From Cellulosimicrobium sp. ES-005 (GTDB lineage Bacteria; Actinomycetota; Actinomycetes; Actinomycetales; Cellulomonadaceae): a DNA stretch of 64,000 bases. The stretch is taken from assembly GCF_040448685.1 (NCBI RefSeq), contig NZ_CP159290.1, forward strand, positions 2,170,001 to 2,234,000. Reading direction: 5' to 3'. The translations under genes were made by a program, and so were the position numbers. Below the pieces are notes generated by a model. It searched no databases. It saw only the letters and a list, made by a program, of their open reading frames with translations, and was not told the DNA's origin. This document shows positions 35,616 to 44,047 of this stretch, in pieces (position 1 is the first letter of the stretch; every line of letters starts with the position of its first letter).

Positions 35616-36101
35616 GTGACCGACACGATCCTCGTCCTGACCGAAGACACGCTGAACCCGGCCGACGTGCAGCACATCCTGTCGCTGCACGAGGGCGAGC
35701 AGCTCGCCTACCGGGTGCTCGTGCCCGCGGACACGGAGCGCAACGTGATCTCCGGGATCATCGACCACCTCAGCGTGGGCGAGCTCAAGGAGGCATGGGA
35801 CGAGGTCCTCGGTCGCGAGCCCTCGCCGGTCCAGGCCACGGCGACGGCGGGCGAGCAGCTCGAGCGCAGCGTCGCGGAGCTGCGCGCGGCGGGCCGCGAG
35901 GCCGACGGCGCCGTCGTCGACGACGACCCGCTGCCCGCGCTGCACAAGGCCGTCGCCGCGGACGGCGTGCGCGAGATCGTCGTCGTGACCTACCCGCACG
36001 CGGTCGAGGACACGTTCCACACCGACTGGGCGTCCCGCGCGCGCGAGGAGCTCCACGTCCCGGTGCTGCACCTGTACTCGGGCACGAGCGAGCTCGGCTG
36101 A
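35616..36101 (+). CDS. Conserved hypothetical, universal-stress-like alpha/beta protein
   Basis: One hundred and sixty-one residues with alternating strands and helices: TILVLTEDTLNPADVQHILS at the start, LAYRVLVPADTERN, and near the end IVVVTYPHAVEDTFHTDWAS followed by VPVLHLYSG. The pattern suits a Rossmann-like single domain such as UspA but without its ATP motif. Its TAGGCT box (35603-35608) sits inside the last codons of the RibD-like gene and ends 7 nt before the GTG. Function unknown. Confidence 0.75.
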   Translation: MTDTILVLTEDTLNPADVQHILSLHEGEQLAYRVLVPADTERNVISGIIDHLSVGELKEAWDEVLGREPSPVQATATAGEQLERSVAELRAAGREADGAVVDDDPLPALHKAVAADGVREIVVVTYPHAVEDTFHTDWASRAREELHVPVLHLYSGTSELG

Positions 36102-36120
36102 CCCGGCTCCGAACCCCTCT

Positions 36121-36162
36121 GCCGAGGGAGAGACCCGGTCCGCCGAGGGAGAGAGGCCTGGT
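36121..36162. repeat. Short direct repeat between convergent genes
   Basis: GCCGAGGGAGAGA occurs at 36121-36133 and 36142-36154, a 21-bp period. The first copy continues into GAGAGACCCGGT (36128-36139), a string that recurs in the terminator at 45,121. Preceding it, CCGAACCCC also recurs at both places. It probably belongs to a small family of intergenic repeats that end transcription. Confidence 0.65.
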
Positions 36163-36902
36163 CAGCCCTCGCGCACGCGGTGCCCCGCGCGACGGATGGT
36201 CGCGCGGGCGAGCTGGTCGGTCGAGTCGAGGTAGAGCGGGTCGGCGAGCAGGTCGTGGTCGACGGCGACGACCGACAGCTCCGTGCAACCCAGCACGATC
36301 ACCTGGGCACCCCGCTCGACGAGCCGCCCCGCGACGGCGCGGAACGTCTCGATGTCGACCGGCCGGCCGGCCTTGACCTGCTCGTAGATGATCTGCGAGA
36401 CGAGCGCCTGGTCGGCCTCGTCCGGGACGAGCGCGTCGACGCCGTGACGCGCGAAGGCGTCCTGGTAGACGCCCGACGCCGCGGTCCCCGCCGTCGCGAG
36501 CAGCCCCACCGCGCGCAGGTCCGCGACCCGCGCCCGGGCGGCGTCGACCGTCGTGTCGATGATGGACACGAACGGGACGCTGATCGCGTCGAGCACCTGC
36601 TGGGTGAAGTAGTGCGCCGTGTTGCAGGGCATGACGAGGAAGTCCGCCCCGAAGCGCTCGAGCCGTCCCGCGTCGCGCGCGAGCACCGGACCCGGGTCCG
36701 CGTCCGAGCGGCCGAGGATGAACGCCGTGCGGTCGGGGATCGTCGCGTGGTTGAGCACGACGGCGTCCACGTGGTCCTGGTCGCGGTCCGCCTCCGTGAG
36801 CTCGACGAGGAGCTGGAGGAAGTACGCCGTGGCGAGGGGCCCGACCCCTCCGAGCACTCCGACGAGGGGCTGGGCGTGGTCCTGGTCCGGTCGCGACGTC
36901 AC
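36162..36902 (-). CDS. Aspartate/glutamate racemase family protein
   Basis: Cofactor-independent racemase of 246 residues. Both catalytic cysteines are present, Cys93 in VMPCNTAHYF and Cys206 in VLGCTELS. The N-terminal VGVLGGVGPLATAYFLQLL and the 'NHATIPDRT' loop favour the aspartate racemase branch over MurI. It would supply D-Asp (or D-Glu). A D-Asp-dependent ATP-grasp candidate lies at 37,721 and a FemX at 44,048. A TAGGAT box (36914-36909) ends 6 nt before the GTG start, leaderless type. Confidence 0.88.
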   Translation of the reverse strand: MTSRPDQDHAQPLVGVLGGVGPLATAYFLQLLVELTEADRDQDHVDAVVLNHATIPDRTAFILGRSDADPGPVLARDAGRLERFGADFLVMPCNTAHYFTQQVLDAISVPFVSIIDTTVDAARARVADLRAVGLLATAGTAASGVYQDAFARHGVDALVPDEADQALVSQIIYEQVKAGRPVDIETFRAVAGRLVERGAQVIVLGCTELSVVAVDHDLLADPLYLDSTDQLARATIRRAGHRVREG

Positions 36903-36985
36903 CCGTGGATCCTACGGCGACCCGCCCCACCGGCCGCCACGGTCACAGGTCCCGGCCTGACGACCCCGCCGCTAGGGTGGCGGCC

Positions 36986-37672
36986 ATGACCGTACGCCAC
37001 GTCCTGTTCGACGCCGACGGCGTGCTCCAGCACATCCCCGACGGCTGGTACGCGGCGGTCGAGCGCTACCTCGGGGACCGGACCCGGGAGTTCCTGCTCG
37101 AGACCTGGAGCGAGGAGCTGCCCATGCTCGTCGGCGAGGGCGACTATCTCCCTGTGCTGGCTGCCGGGCTCGAGCGCTACGGCGTGACGGAGCCGGCGGA
37201 GGACGTGTACCGCGCGATCTGGTTCGACGCGCTCGAGGTCGTGGACGCGTCGTTCGACCTCGTGCGGGCGCTGCGCGCGAGCGGCTACGGCGTGCACCTC
37301 GGCACCAACCAGGAGAGCCGTCGCGTGCCGTTCATGCGCCGGACCCTCGGCTACGACGCGGAGTTCGACACGAGCTGGTACTCGTGCGAGCTCGGGATCG
37401 CCAAGCCCGACCCGCGGTTCTTCGCCGAGGCCGCCCGCCGCATCGGCGCGGACCCGGACGAGGTGCTGTTCGTCGACGACACCGCGCGCAACGTCGAGGG
37501 CGCGCGCGCCGCCGGCATGGTGGGCGTGCACTGGGACGTCTCACGGGGCCACGACGAGCTCGTGCGCGTGCTGGCCGGGCACGGCGTCGTCGTCCGCGCC
37601 GGTCAGGACCCCACGGGCGTGGGTGTCGCAGGCGAGGGCCTCGGCCCGGGCGCGGCCGTACCCGGCCCGTAG
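36986..37672 (+). CDS. HAD-superfamily hydrolase
   Basis: Haloacid-dehalogenase-like phosphatase of 228 residues. Motif I is VLFDADGVLQ (Asp10 and Asp12), motif II is HLGTNQESRR, the motif III Lys lies in LGIAKPDPRFF, and motif IV is VLFVDDTARNVEGARAAGM. A helical cap follows motif I. Substrate unknown, probably a sugar or nucleotide phosphate. A TAGGGT box ends 7 nt before the ATG. The C-terminus is a Gly/Val-rich tail. Confidence 0.9.
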   Translation: MTVRHVLFDADGVLQHIPDGWYAAVERYLGDRTREFLLETWSEELPMLVGEGDYLPVLAAGLERYGVTEPAEDVYRAIWFDALEVVDASFDLVRALRASGYGVHLGTNQESRRVPFMRRTLGYDAEFDTSWYSCELGIAKPDPRFFAEAARRIGADPDEVLFVDDTARNVEGARAAGMVGVHWDVSRGHDELVRVLAGHGVVVRAGQDPTGVGVAGEGLGPGAAVPGP

Positions 37673-37720
37673 GATGGCGGACGCCCGCCGACCACACAGA
37701 GAAACGGACGACCCTCCGCG

Positions 37721-38953
37721 ATGACGTACGGCAACGCCGAGTTCCTCCCCATCGTCCTGGGGACCAACCTCAACACCTACAACATCGCGAGGTCGTTGCA
37801 CGAGGCGTACGGCGTCCGCACGCTGGCCCTGGGCCGCTTCCCGCTGCGCGAGACGGCGGACTCCCGCATCGTCGACGTGCGCACCTACCGCGACTTCGAC
37901 GACCCGGAGCGCATCGTCGCGGTCCTGCGCGAGCTCGCCGAGGAGTTCCCGGGCCGCAAGCGCCTGCTCATCGCGAACATCGAGTTCTACACGAACGTCG
38001 TGATCGCGCACCGCGCCGAGCTCCAGGACCTGTACGTCATCCCGCTCGTCGGCCAGGAGCTGGCCGCGCGCCTCATGAACAAGACGGACTTCTACCGCAC
38101 CTGCGCGGAGCTGGGCGTGCCGCACCCGGAGACGGTGATCGCGACGGCGGCGGACGTCGACGCGCCGGGCTTCGGCGAGGACCTGCCGTTCCCGTACCCG
38201 CTCATCCTCAAGCCGTCGGACACGGACACGTACCCGCGCCTGCGGTTCGAGGGCAAGAAGAAGGTCTACCTCGTCCAGGACGCCGCCGAGCTGCGCGACG
38301 TCGCGCGCCGCATCTACGCCGCGGGGTACGCGGACGACCTCATCGTCCAGGAGTACCTCGCGGGCGACGAGTCGGTCATGCGCGTGGTCAACACGTACTC
38401 CGACCGGCACGGCCGCCTGCGCTTCCTCTCCGCGGCGCAGATCGTGCTCGGTGAGTACGACCCGAAGCTCGTCGGGAACTACAACGCCGTCGTCACGATG
38501 AAGGACGACAGGCTCACCGAGTCGGTCCGGCACCTGCTCGACAGCCTCGGCTACGTGGGCGCGGCGAACCTCGACGTCATGTACGACCGCCGCACGGGCA
38601 CGAGCAAGATCCTCGAGGTGAACCTGCGCCAGGGCGCGGCGAGCTTCTACACGATGGCCGCGGGCGGCAACCTCGCGCGCTGCTACGTCGAGGACCTGGT
38701 CCACGGGCGCGAGCTGCCCGAGCAGATCACGTCGGAGGCGCGCCTGTGGGTCAACGTGCCCTACCCGGTCGTCCGGGCGCTCGTGCCGGTGTCGCTGCGC
38801 CACCGCGTGAAGAAGGCCCGCAAGCACGGCGTCTGGCACACGCTGCGCTACGCGCCCGACCGCAGCCTGCGCCGCCGCCTCGACGTGTGGCGCGTCGACC
38901 TGCGCCACACGGTCGACTACGTGAAGTTCGCGCGCTCCCGCCCGTCGGCATGA
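37721..38953 (+). CDS. ATP-grasp carboxylate-amine ligase (possible D-aspartate ligase)
   Basis: ATP-grasp enzyme of 410 residues. The start FLPIVLGTNLNTYNIARSL, IANIEFYTNVVIAHR and NKTDFYRTCAELGVPHPETV form the pre-ATP-grasp domain. ILKPSDTDTYPRLRFEGKKK, LIVQEYLAGDESVM and KILEVNLRQGAASFY hold the ATP and Mg residues. The arrangement resembles Asl, the ligase that joins D-Asp to the Lys side chain of peptidoglycan precursors, but many ATP-grasp proteins look alike. The racemase 0.8 kb upstream supports D-Asp use. A TAGGAT (37670-37675) could start a message with a leader of about 40 nt. Confidence 0.75.
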   Translation: MTYGNAEFLPIVLGTNLNTYNIARSLHEAYGVRTLALGRFPLRETADSRIVDVRTYRDFDDPERIVAVLRELAEEFPGRKRLLIANIEFYTNVVIAHRAELQDLYVIPLVGQELAARLMNKTDFYRTCAELGVPHPETVIATAADVDAPGFGEDLPFPYPLILKPSDTDTYPRLRFEGKKKVYLVQDAAELRDVARRIYAAGYADDLIVQEYLAGDESVMRVVNTYSDRHGRLRFLSAAQIVLGEYDPKLVGNYNAVVTMKDDRLTESVRHLLDSLGYVGAANLDVMYDRRTGTSKILEVNLRQGAASFYTMAAGGNLARCYVEDLVHGRELPEQITSEARLWVNVPYPVVRALVPVSLRHRVKKARKHGVWHTLRYAPDRSLRRRLDVWRVDLRHTVDYVKFARSRPSA

Positions 38954-38960
38954 CCCTCCC

Positions 38961-39040
38961 GCCGACCAGGCGGTCTCGGCGCGTCCAGCATCGCTGACGC
39001 GCAGGGATCGCCTGGTCGGCCCGCGGGGATCGCCTGGTCG
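38961..39040. repeat. Intergenic repeats between convergent genes
   Basis: GGGATCGCCTGGTCG occurs at 39004-39018 and 39026-39040 (22-bp period). An inverted copy, GCCGACCAGGCG (38961-38972), pairs with CGCCTGGTCGGC (39009-39020) as a 12-bp stem. A related CCTGGTCAGCC lies at 36,157. The stem can end transcription from both converging genes. Confidence 0.7.
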
Positions 39041-39046
39041 AGAGGC

Positions 39047-40216
39047 TCAGGCGCCCAGTGCCGACCGCACGGCCTCGACGATGCGGCGCGCCGTCGCGAC
39101 CCCGACCGTCGTCGGCAGGTTGACGACGCGGGCCACGAGGTCCTCCGTCGTCGCGAGCGCGGGGTCGCCCGGCGTGTACCCGTAGACCGCCGGGTCGTCC
39201 GGGCCGGGGAACAGCGCGGGGCGGTACCACTTGCCGACGTAGAACCCGGCCGCCGTGAGCTCCCGCACGAGCCGGTCGGCGGTCGGCGCGTCGGGCGCGA
39301 AGAAGGGGAACCGCACCAGCGGCGCGCGCCCGCCGACCCCCGCCGGCACCTCGACGACGTCGGACAGCCCGCGCACGTACTCCGCCACGGTGTCCGCGCG
39401 ACGCGCCTCGACGTCGCCGCTCGACCGCAGCGCGTCGACCATCCGGCCCGTGACCCACGACGACGGGCGCTGCGGCGGGTGCGCGAGGCCGCCTCGGTTC
39501 TCCACGGGGGCGATCGCCGGCTCGTACGCGCCGACGGCGGTGAGCGCGCCGCGCACCTTTCCCGCGGCGCCGCCCGGGAGTCGGTTGAGCACCCGCACCT
39601 GCGTCCGGAAGCTGCGCGCGGCGAGGTCGAGCCGGGCCCCGACGACCGGCAGCGCATCGAGCGCCGACACGATCGCGGCGCGCAGCGCCGGGTCGAGCGC
39701 GGGGCTCACCCACACGGCACCGCCGAACCGCGTCGGCAGCATCTTCTCCACGCCGAACGAGTGGAACGAGACGTCCGCGACCGGCGACCCGTCGGCGTCG
39801 CGCGCGAGGCGCGTGACGCAGTGCGCGCTGTCCTCCACGAGGAGCGCCCCGACCGAGCGCGCCGCGGCGCGCAGCCGGAGCGCGGCCGCGTCGTCGACGA
39901 TGCCGAACGTGTTCTGCAGCACGACGGCGCGCGTGGCCGGCCCGACCGCGAGCCGGTCGGGGTCGATCGCGACGGTCGCCGGGGAGACCTCGGCGTAGAC
40001 GGGCCGCAGGCCCGCGACGAGGACGGGGTCGACGGCCGTCGAGCACGTGAACACCTGGGTGACCACGTCGCCCGCGCCGCGCACCTCGGCGAGCGCCCGG
40101 AACACGACCTCCATCCCGTAGCGGGCCTTGAAGACGAGGAACCAGTCGGCCGGGTCGGTGCCCGTCCGGTCGGCGAGCATCCTCGTCGCGGTCGCGTCCT
40201 GGGGGTGGCGGCTCAT
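39047..40216 (-). CDS. DegT/DnrJ/EryC1-family PLP aminotransferase
   Basis: PLP-dependent sugar-aminotransferase-like protein of 389 residues. FTCSTAVDPVLVAGLRPVYA matches the phosphate-binding start, LLVEDSAHCVTR holds the PLP Asp, and SFHSFGVEKMLPTRFGGAVW holds the expected Schiff-base Lys. A GGAG ribosome binding site precedes the ATG. The family usually aminates nucleotide keto-sugars. It faces the ATP-grasp gene rather than the polysaccharide locus, so the substrate is open. Low similarity to well-studied members makes 'DegT-like' the safest name. Confidence 0.82.
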   Translation of the reverse strand: MSRHPQDATATRMLADRTGTDPADWFLVFKARYGMEVVFRALAEVRGAGDVVTQVFTCSTAVDPVLVAGLRPVYAEVSPATVAIDPDRLAVGPATRAVVLQNTFGIVDDAAALRLRAAARSVGALLVEDSAHCVTRLARDADGSPVADVSFHSFGVEKMLPTRFGGAVWVSPALDPALRAAIVSALDALPVVGARLDLAARSFRTQVRVLNRLPGGAAGKVRGALTAVGAYEPAIAPVENRGGLAHPPQRPSSWVTGRMVDALRSSGDVEARRADTVAEYVRGLSDVVEVPAGVGGRAPLVRFPFFAPDAPTADRLVRELTAAGFYVGKWYRPALFPGPDDPAVYGYTPGDPALATTEDLVARVVNLPTTVGVATARRIVEAVRSALGA

Positions 40217-40358
40217 CGTTCTCCGTGTCGTCCGGCGTCAGAGGGGGTCAGACAGGTCGAGCCGACGCAGCGGCCCGCCGGGCCTAGCCTGCCACGTCAC
40301 CCGACGGGCCCGGTCCGCGCGTGCGGCGTCGGGCCCCGACCCGGGAGGGGCGGACACG

Positions 40359-40398
40359 CGACGGCGGCCGCCGCGCCGGAGCGCGACGACCGCCGTCG
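40359..40398 (-). terminator. Terminator of gnd
   Basis: CGACGGCGG (40359-40367) pairs with CCGCCGTCG (40390-40398) around a GC-rich 22-nt loop, 20 bp past the gnd stop on the minus strand. The remaining 140 bp to the next start hold no clear signal. Confidence 0.55.
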
Positions 40399-40418
40399 GT
40401 GCGTGCGGTGGTGAGCCG

Positions 40419-41855
40419 TCAGGCGTCGGACTCGGTCCGGTCGCCCGACCACTCGGTGTGGAACGTGCCCGGCTTGTCGACGCGGCGGTAGGTGTGCGCG
40501 CCGAAGAAGTCGCGCTGCGCCTGGATGAGCGCGGCGGGCAGGCGCTCGGCCCGGACGCCGTCGTAGTAGGCGAGCGACGACGAGAACGCCGGCGTCGGGA
40601 CGCCGTTGAGGGCGGCCTGCGAGACCACGCGGCGCCAGGCCGCGAGGCCGTTGCCCACCGCGGCGGTGAAGTACTCGTCCGCGAGGAGCAGCGGGAGCTG
40701 CGCGTCGCGCTCGTACGCCTCGGTGATGCGGTTGAGGAAGCGCGCACGGATGATGCAGCCGCCGCGCCAGATGCGGGCCATCGCGCCGCGGTCGATGTCC
40801 CAGCCGTACTCGGCGGACGCCGCCGCGATCTGGTCGAAGCCCTGCGAGTACGCGACGACCTTCGACGCGTAGAGCGCGAGGCGCACGTCCTCGACGAACG
40901 CGTCGCGGTCCTGCACGTCCCACGCCGCGGCGTCGGCGGGCAGCGCGGCGCGACCCGCCTCGCGCTGCGGGACCGAGCCGGACAGCGCGCGGGCGAACGT
41001 CGCCTCCGCGATGCCGGTGATCGGCACGCCGAGGTCGAGGCCGTTCTGCACCGTCCAGCGGCCGGTGCCCTTCTGCTCCGCCTGGTCGAGCACGACGTCG
41101 ACGAACGCCTTGCCGGTCTCCGCGTCCACGTGCTGGAGCACGTCCGCGGTGATCTCGATGAGGAACGACTCGAGGTCGCCCGTGTTCCACTGCGCGAAGA
41201 TCTCGCCGATCTCCTGCGCGGACGCGCCGAGGCCCTGCTTGAGCAGGTCGTACGCCTCGGCGATGAGCTGCATGTCGGCGTACTCGATGCCGTTGTGCAC
41301 CATCTTGACGAAGTGGCCGGCGCCGTCGGGGCCGACGTAGGTGCAGCACGGCGTGCCGTCGACCTTCGCCGAGATGTCCTCGAGGATCGGGCCGAGGCTC
41401 TGGTAGGACTCGCGCGTGCCGCCCGGCATGATCGACGGACCGTTGAGCGCGCCCTCCTCGCCGCCCGAGACGCCGGTGCCGACGAAGTGCAGGCCCTGGG
41501 CCGCGAGCGCCTTCTCCCGGCGGATCGTGTCGGGGAAGTGCGCGTTGCCGGCGTCGACGACGATGTCGCCCTCCTCCAGCAGCGGCACGAGCTCGTCGAT
41601 GACGGCGTCGGTGGCCGCGCCCGCCTTGACCATGACGACGACCTTGCGCGGGCGCTCGAGCGACGCCACGAAGTCGGCCATCGACTCGGACGGGACGAAG
41701 TCGCCCTCGCTGCCCGCCTCGGCGATCAGGGACTCGGTCTTGGCGTACGAGCGGTTGTGCACCGCGACCGTGTAGCCGTGCCGGGCGAAGTTGCGGGCCA
41801 GGTTGCGACCCATGACGGCGAGTCCGGTCACACCGATCTGTGCGCGTGCTGACAT
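40419..41855 (-). CDS. gnd: 6-phosphogluconate dehydrogenase (decarboxylating)
   Basis: Oxidises 6-phosphogluconate to ribulose 5-phosphate with NADP+; pentose phosphate pathway. It has 478 residues, the long dimeric form. The NADP motif is GVTGLAVMGRNLARNF, the substrate loop GTGVSGGEEGALNGPSIMPG is exact, and the catalytic Lys/Asn lie in GHFVKMVHNGIEY. RIWRGGCIIRARFL and the C-terminal AQRDFFGAHTYRRVDKPG contact the substrate of the other subunit. AGGGAAG precedes the ATG. A TAGGCT at 41982-41977 is a candidate -10 with a leader of about 115 nt. Confidence 0.97.
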   Translation of the reverse strand: MSARAQIGVTGLAVMGRNLARNFARHGYTVAVHNRSYAKTESLIAEAGSEGDFVPSESMADFVASLERPRKVVVMVKAGAATDAVIDELVPLLEEGDIVVDAGNAHFPDTIRREKALAAQGLHFVGTGVSGGEEGALNGPSIMPGGTRESYQSLGPILEDISAKVDGTPCCTYVGPDGAGHFVKMVHNGIEYADMQLIAEAYDLLKQGLGASAQEIGEIFAQWNTGDLESFLIEITADVLQHVDAETGKAFVDVVLDQAEQKGTGRWTVQNGLDLGVPITGIAEATFARALSGSVPQREAGRAALPADAAAWDVQDRDAFVEDVRLALYASKVVAYSQGFDQIAAASAEYGWDIDRGAMARIWRGGCIIRARFLNRITEAYERDAQLPLLLADEYFTAAVGNGLAAWRRVVSQAALNGVPTPAFSSSLAYYDGVRAERLPAALIQAQRDFFGAHTYRRVDKPGTFHTEWSGDRTESDA

Positions 41856-42119
41856 CTGCTTCCCTGCTCCTCGAGGGTCGGTCCCGGCGCACGACGGCCG
41901 CGCGCGGGAGGGCGCGGAGCCGTTCCGGGCCGGGCGCGGGCGCGCGGCCGGGTGCACCGGTGATGGATACGGCGCCAGCCTAGTCCTCGTGCGCCGCACC
42001 GCTCCCGAGGGGCCACGATCCGGTCACCCGCAGCGTTCTTGACGAAGTCGGGATCACGATTCGATGACAGCCGCGCGGCGCGCGTCCGGTTCGTCCGGTC
42101 GGCTCGTAGTGTGCCGAGA

Positions 42120-42743
42120 GTGATCACCGCTCACGGGACCGACGCTCCCCCGGCGTTCCGTGCCGTCCTCGACGCCCTCGGCGCGCGGCGGCTCCGACCC
42201 GAGGTGACGTTGCGCGAGGTCCCCGCCCCCCGCCGGATCGCGCCGTGGTCGGTCGCGCTCACGGGCGAGGTCGAGGCGGCACGGTCCGAGGACCCCGACC
42301 TCGCGTCGGGGCGGTTCATCGTGCTCCACGACCCCGAGGGCCAGGAGGCGTGGCAGGGCAGCTTCCGCGTGGTGACGATGGTGCGCGCGACGCTGGAGCC
42401 GGAGATGGCGTCCGAGGAGATGCTCGCCGAGGTCGCGTGGACCTGGCTCGAGGACGCGCTCCACGACACGGGCGCGGCCGTGCGCGCGGAGGGCGGCACG
42501 GTGACGCGCGTCCTGTCCCAGAGCTTCGGCGCCCTCGCCGGCAAGCACAACGACGTGGAGCTCGAGATGCGCGCGTCGTGGACCCCCGTGGCCGCGGGAC
42601 CCGCGGGCGCCGCGGACCTCGGCGACCACCTCGCCGCCTGGGCGCAGCTGCTGTGCACGGCCGCCGGGCTGCCGCCCCTGCCCGACGGCGTGACGCCCCT
42701 CGGTGCTCGACCGGCCACCCGACGCAATACCGTGAACCCATGA
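42120..42743 (+). CDS. DUF3000 family protein
   Basis: Soluble protein of 207 residues. It begins ITAHGTDAPPAFRAVLDAL, contains VTLREVPAPRRIAPWSVALT and SGRFIVLHDPEGQEAWQGSF, and ends with LAAWAQLLCTAAGLPPLPDG. That is the DUF3000 pattern seen in actinobacteria, typically just before RNase D, as here (4-nt overlap ATGA with rnd). Function is unknown; the coupling suggests a role in RNA turnover. A TAGTGT box (42107-42112) ends 7 nt before this GTG with no ribosome binding site, which decides the start. Confidence 0.88.
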   Translation: MITAHGTDAPPAFRAVLDALGARRLRPEVTLREVPAPRRIAPWSVALTGEVEAARSEDPDLASGRFIVLHDPEGQEAWQGSFRVVTMVRATLEPEMASEEMLAEVAWTWLEDALHDTGAAVRAEGGTVTRVLSQSFGALAGKHNDVELEMRASWTPVAAGPAGAADLGDHLAAWAQLLCTAAGLPPLPDGVTPLGARPATRRNTVNP

Positions 42744-44026
42744 GCTCGACCGCAGCACCCGCACCCCCGCCGCTCGACCCGACCCCTGCGACCGGAGTGG
42801 CCGGCGACGGGCCCGGGCCCGTCGTCACCCCGCTGACGGAGCCGTCCGACGGGCTCGGGCCCGTCGTCGACACCCCCGCCGCGTTCGCGTGCGTCGTCGA
42901 GGCGTTCGCCGCCGCGACCGGCCCGGTCGCCGCCGACGCGGAGCGCGCGTCGGGCTACCGCTACGGGCAGCGCACCTACCTCGTCCAGGTCCGCCGCGAG
43001 GGCGCGGGGACCGCGCTCGTCGACCCCGTCGCGGTGCCCGACCTGTCACCGCTGCGCGAGGCGGTCGGGGACGCGGAGTGGGTTCTGCACGCCGCGTCGC
43101 AGGACCTGCCGGGCCTCGCCGAGCACGGCGTGGTCCCGGCGAGCGTGTTCGACACCGAGCTCGCGGCGCGCTTGCTCGGCATGGAGCGCGTCGGCCTCGC
43201 GGCCGTCGTCGCCGACGTGCTCGGCCTGGGCCTCGCGAAGGAGCACTCCGCCGTCGACTGGTCGACCCGACCGCTCCCGGACGACTGGCTGCGGTACGCC
43301 GCGCTCGACGTCGAGGTGCTCGTCCCGCTGCGCCGCGTGCTCGGCGAGCGGCTCGAGGAGGCGGGGAAGGCCGGCTGGGCGGCGGAGGAGTTCGAGGCGG
43401 TGCGGACCGCGGGCCCGCCCGCGCCGCGCCCCGAACCGTGGCGGCGCACGTCCGGCACGCACACGCTCCGGGACCCGCGGCGCCTGGCCGTCGTGCGGAG
43501 CCTGTGGGAGGCCCGCGACGCGACTGCCCGCGCGCGGGACATCGCGCCGGGCCGGGTGCTGCCCGACCGTGCGATCGTCGCCGCGGCGGAGGCCCTGCCC
43601 CGGACGGCCGGGCAGCTCGTCGACCTGCCGCCCTTCGCGGGCAAGGGCACGCGCCGCCGGGCGGCGTACTGGCAGCGCGCCATCGACTCCGCGCTCGCGC
43701 TGCCCGCGAGCGCGCTGCCGACCACCCGCGGTCCACGCACGGACGCCCCGCCGCCGCCGCGCGCGTGGGCCGATCGCGACCCCGGCGCGGCCGCCCGTCT
43801 CGACGCGGCGCGCGCGGTCGTCCAGGGCCTCTCCGAGCGCTACGCGGTCCCGGTGGAGAACGTGCTCCAGCCGGACGCGCTGCGCCGTCTGTGCTGGACG
43901 CCGCCGGACCCGTTGGACGCGGCGGCGATCTCCGCGTTCCTCCACGGGCGGGGTGCTCGCGACTGGCAGGTGGCGCTGGTCGCCCAGCCCCTCGCTGAGG
44001 CGTTCGCGAGCATCGCCGGGGCGTAG
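42740..44026 (+). CDS. rnd: Ribonuclease D (HRDC domain)
   Basis: 3'-5' exonuclease of 428 residues for tRNA maturation. DEDD residues are visible: VAADAERASGYRYGQRTYLV (Asp and Glu), LHAASQDLPGLAEHGV (Asp), and YAALDVEVLVPLRRVL (Tyr and Asp). HRDC-like helices follow (LWEARDATARARDIAPGRVL and ILPD-type residues), and the end of the protein is Pro/Ala-rich. The first catalytic motif starts ADAE rather than DTE, a small departure. It is translationally coupled to DUF3000. Confidence 0.93.
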   Translation: MSSTAAPAPPPLDPTPATGVAGDGPGPVVTPLTEPSDGLGPVVDTPAAFACVVEAFAAATGPVAADAERASGYRYGQRTYLVQVRREGAGTALVDPVAVPDLSPLREAVGDAEWVLHAASQDLPGLAEHGVVPASVFDTELAARLLGMERVGLAAVVADVLGLGLAKEHSAVDWSTRPLPDDWLRYAALDVEVLVPLRRVLGERLEEAGKAGWAAEEFEAVRTAGPPAPRPEPWRRTSGTHTLRDPRRLAVVRSLWEARDATARARDIAPGRVLPDRAIVAAAEALPRTAGQLVDLPPFAGKGTRRRAAYWQRAIDSALALPASALPTTRGPRTDAPPPPRAWADRDPGAAARLDAARAVVQGLSERYAVPVENVLQPDALRRLCWTPPDPLDAAAISAFLHGRGARDWQVALVAQPLAEAFASIAGA

Positions 44027-44047
44027 CGAGCGGGTAGGGTCGTCCGC

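Noticed and set aside
38961-39040. Regular 22-bp spaced repeats as a CRISPR
   Set aside because: Only two direct copies with 7-nt spacers and no cas genes; better explained as a bidirectional terminator.
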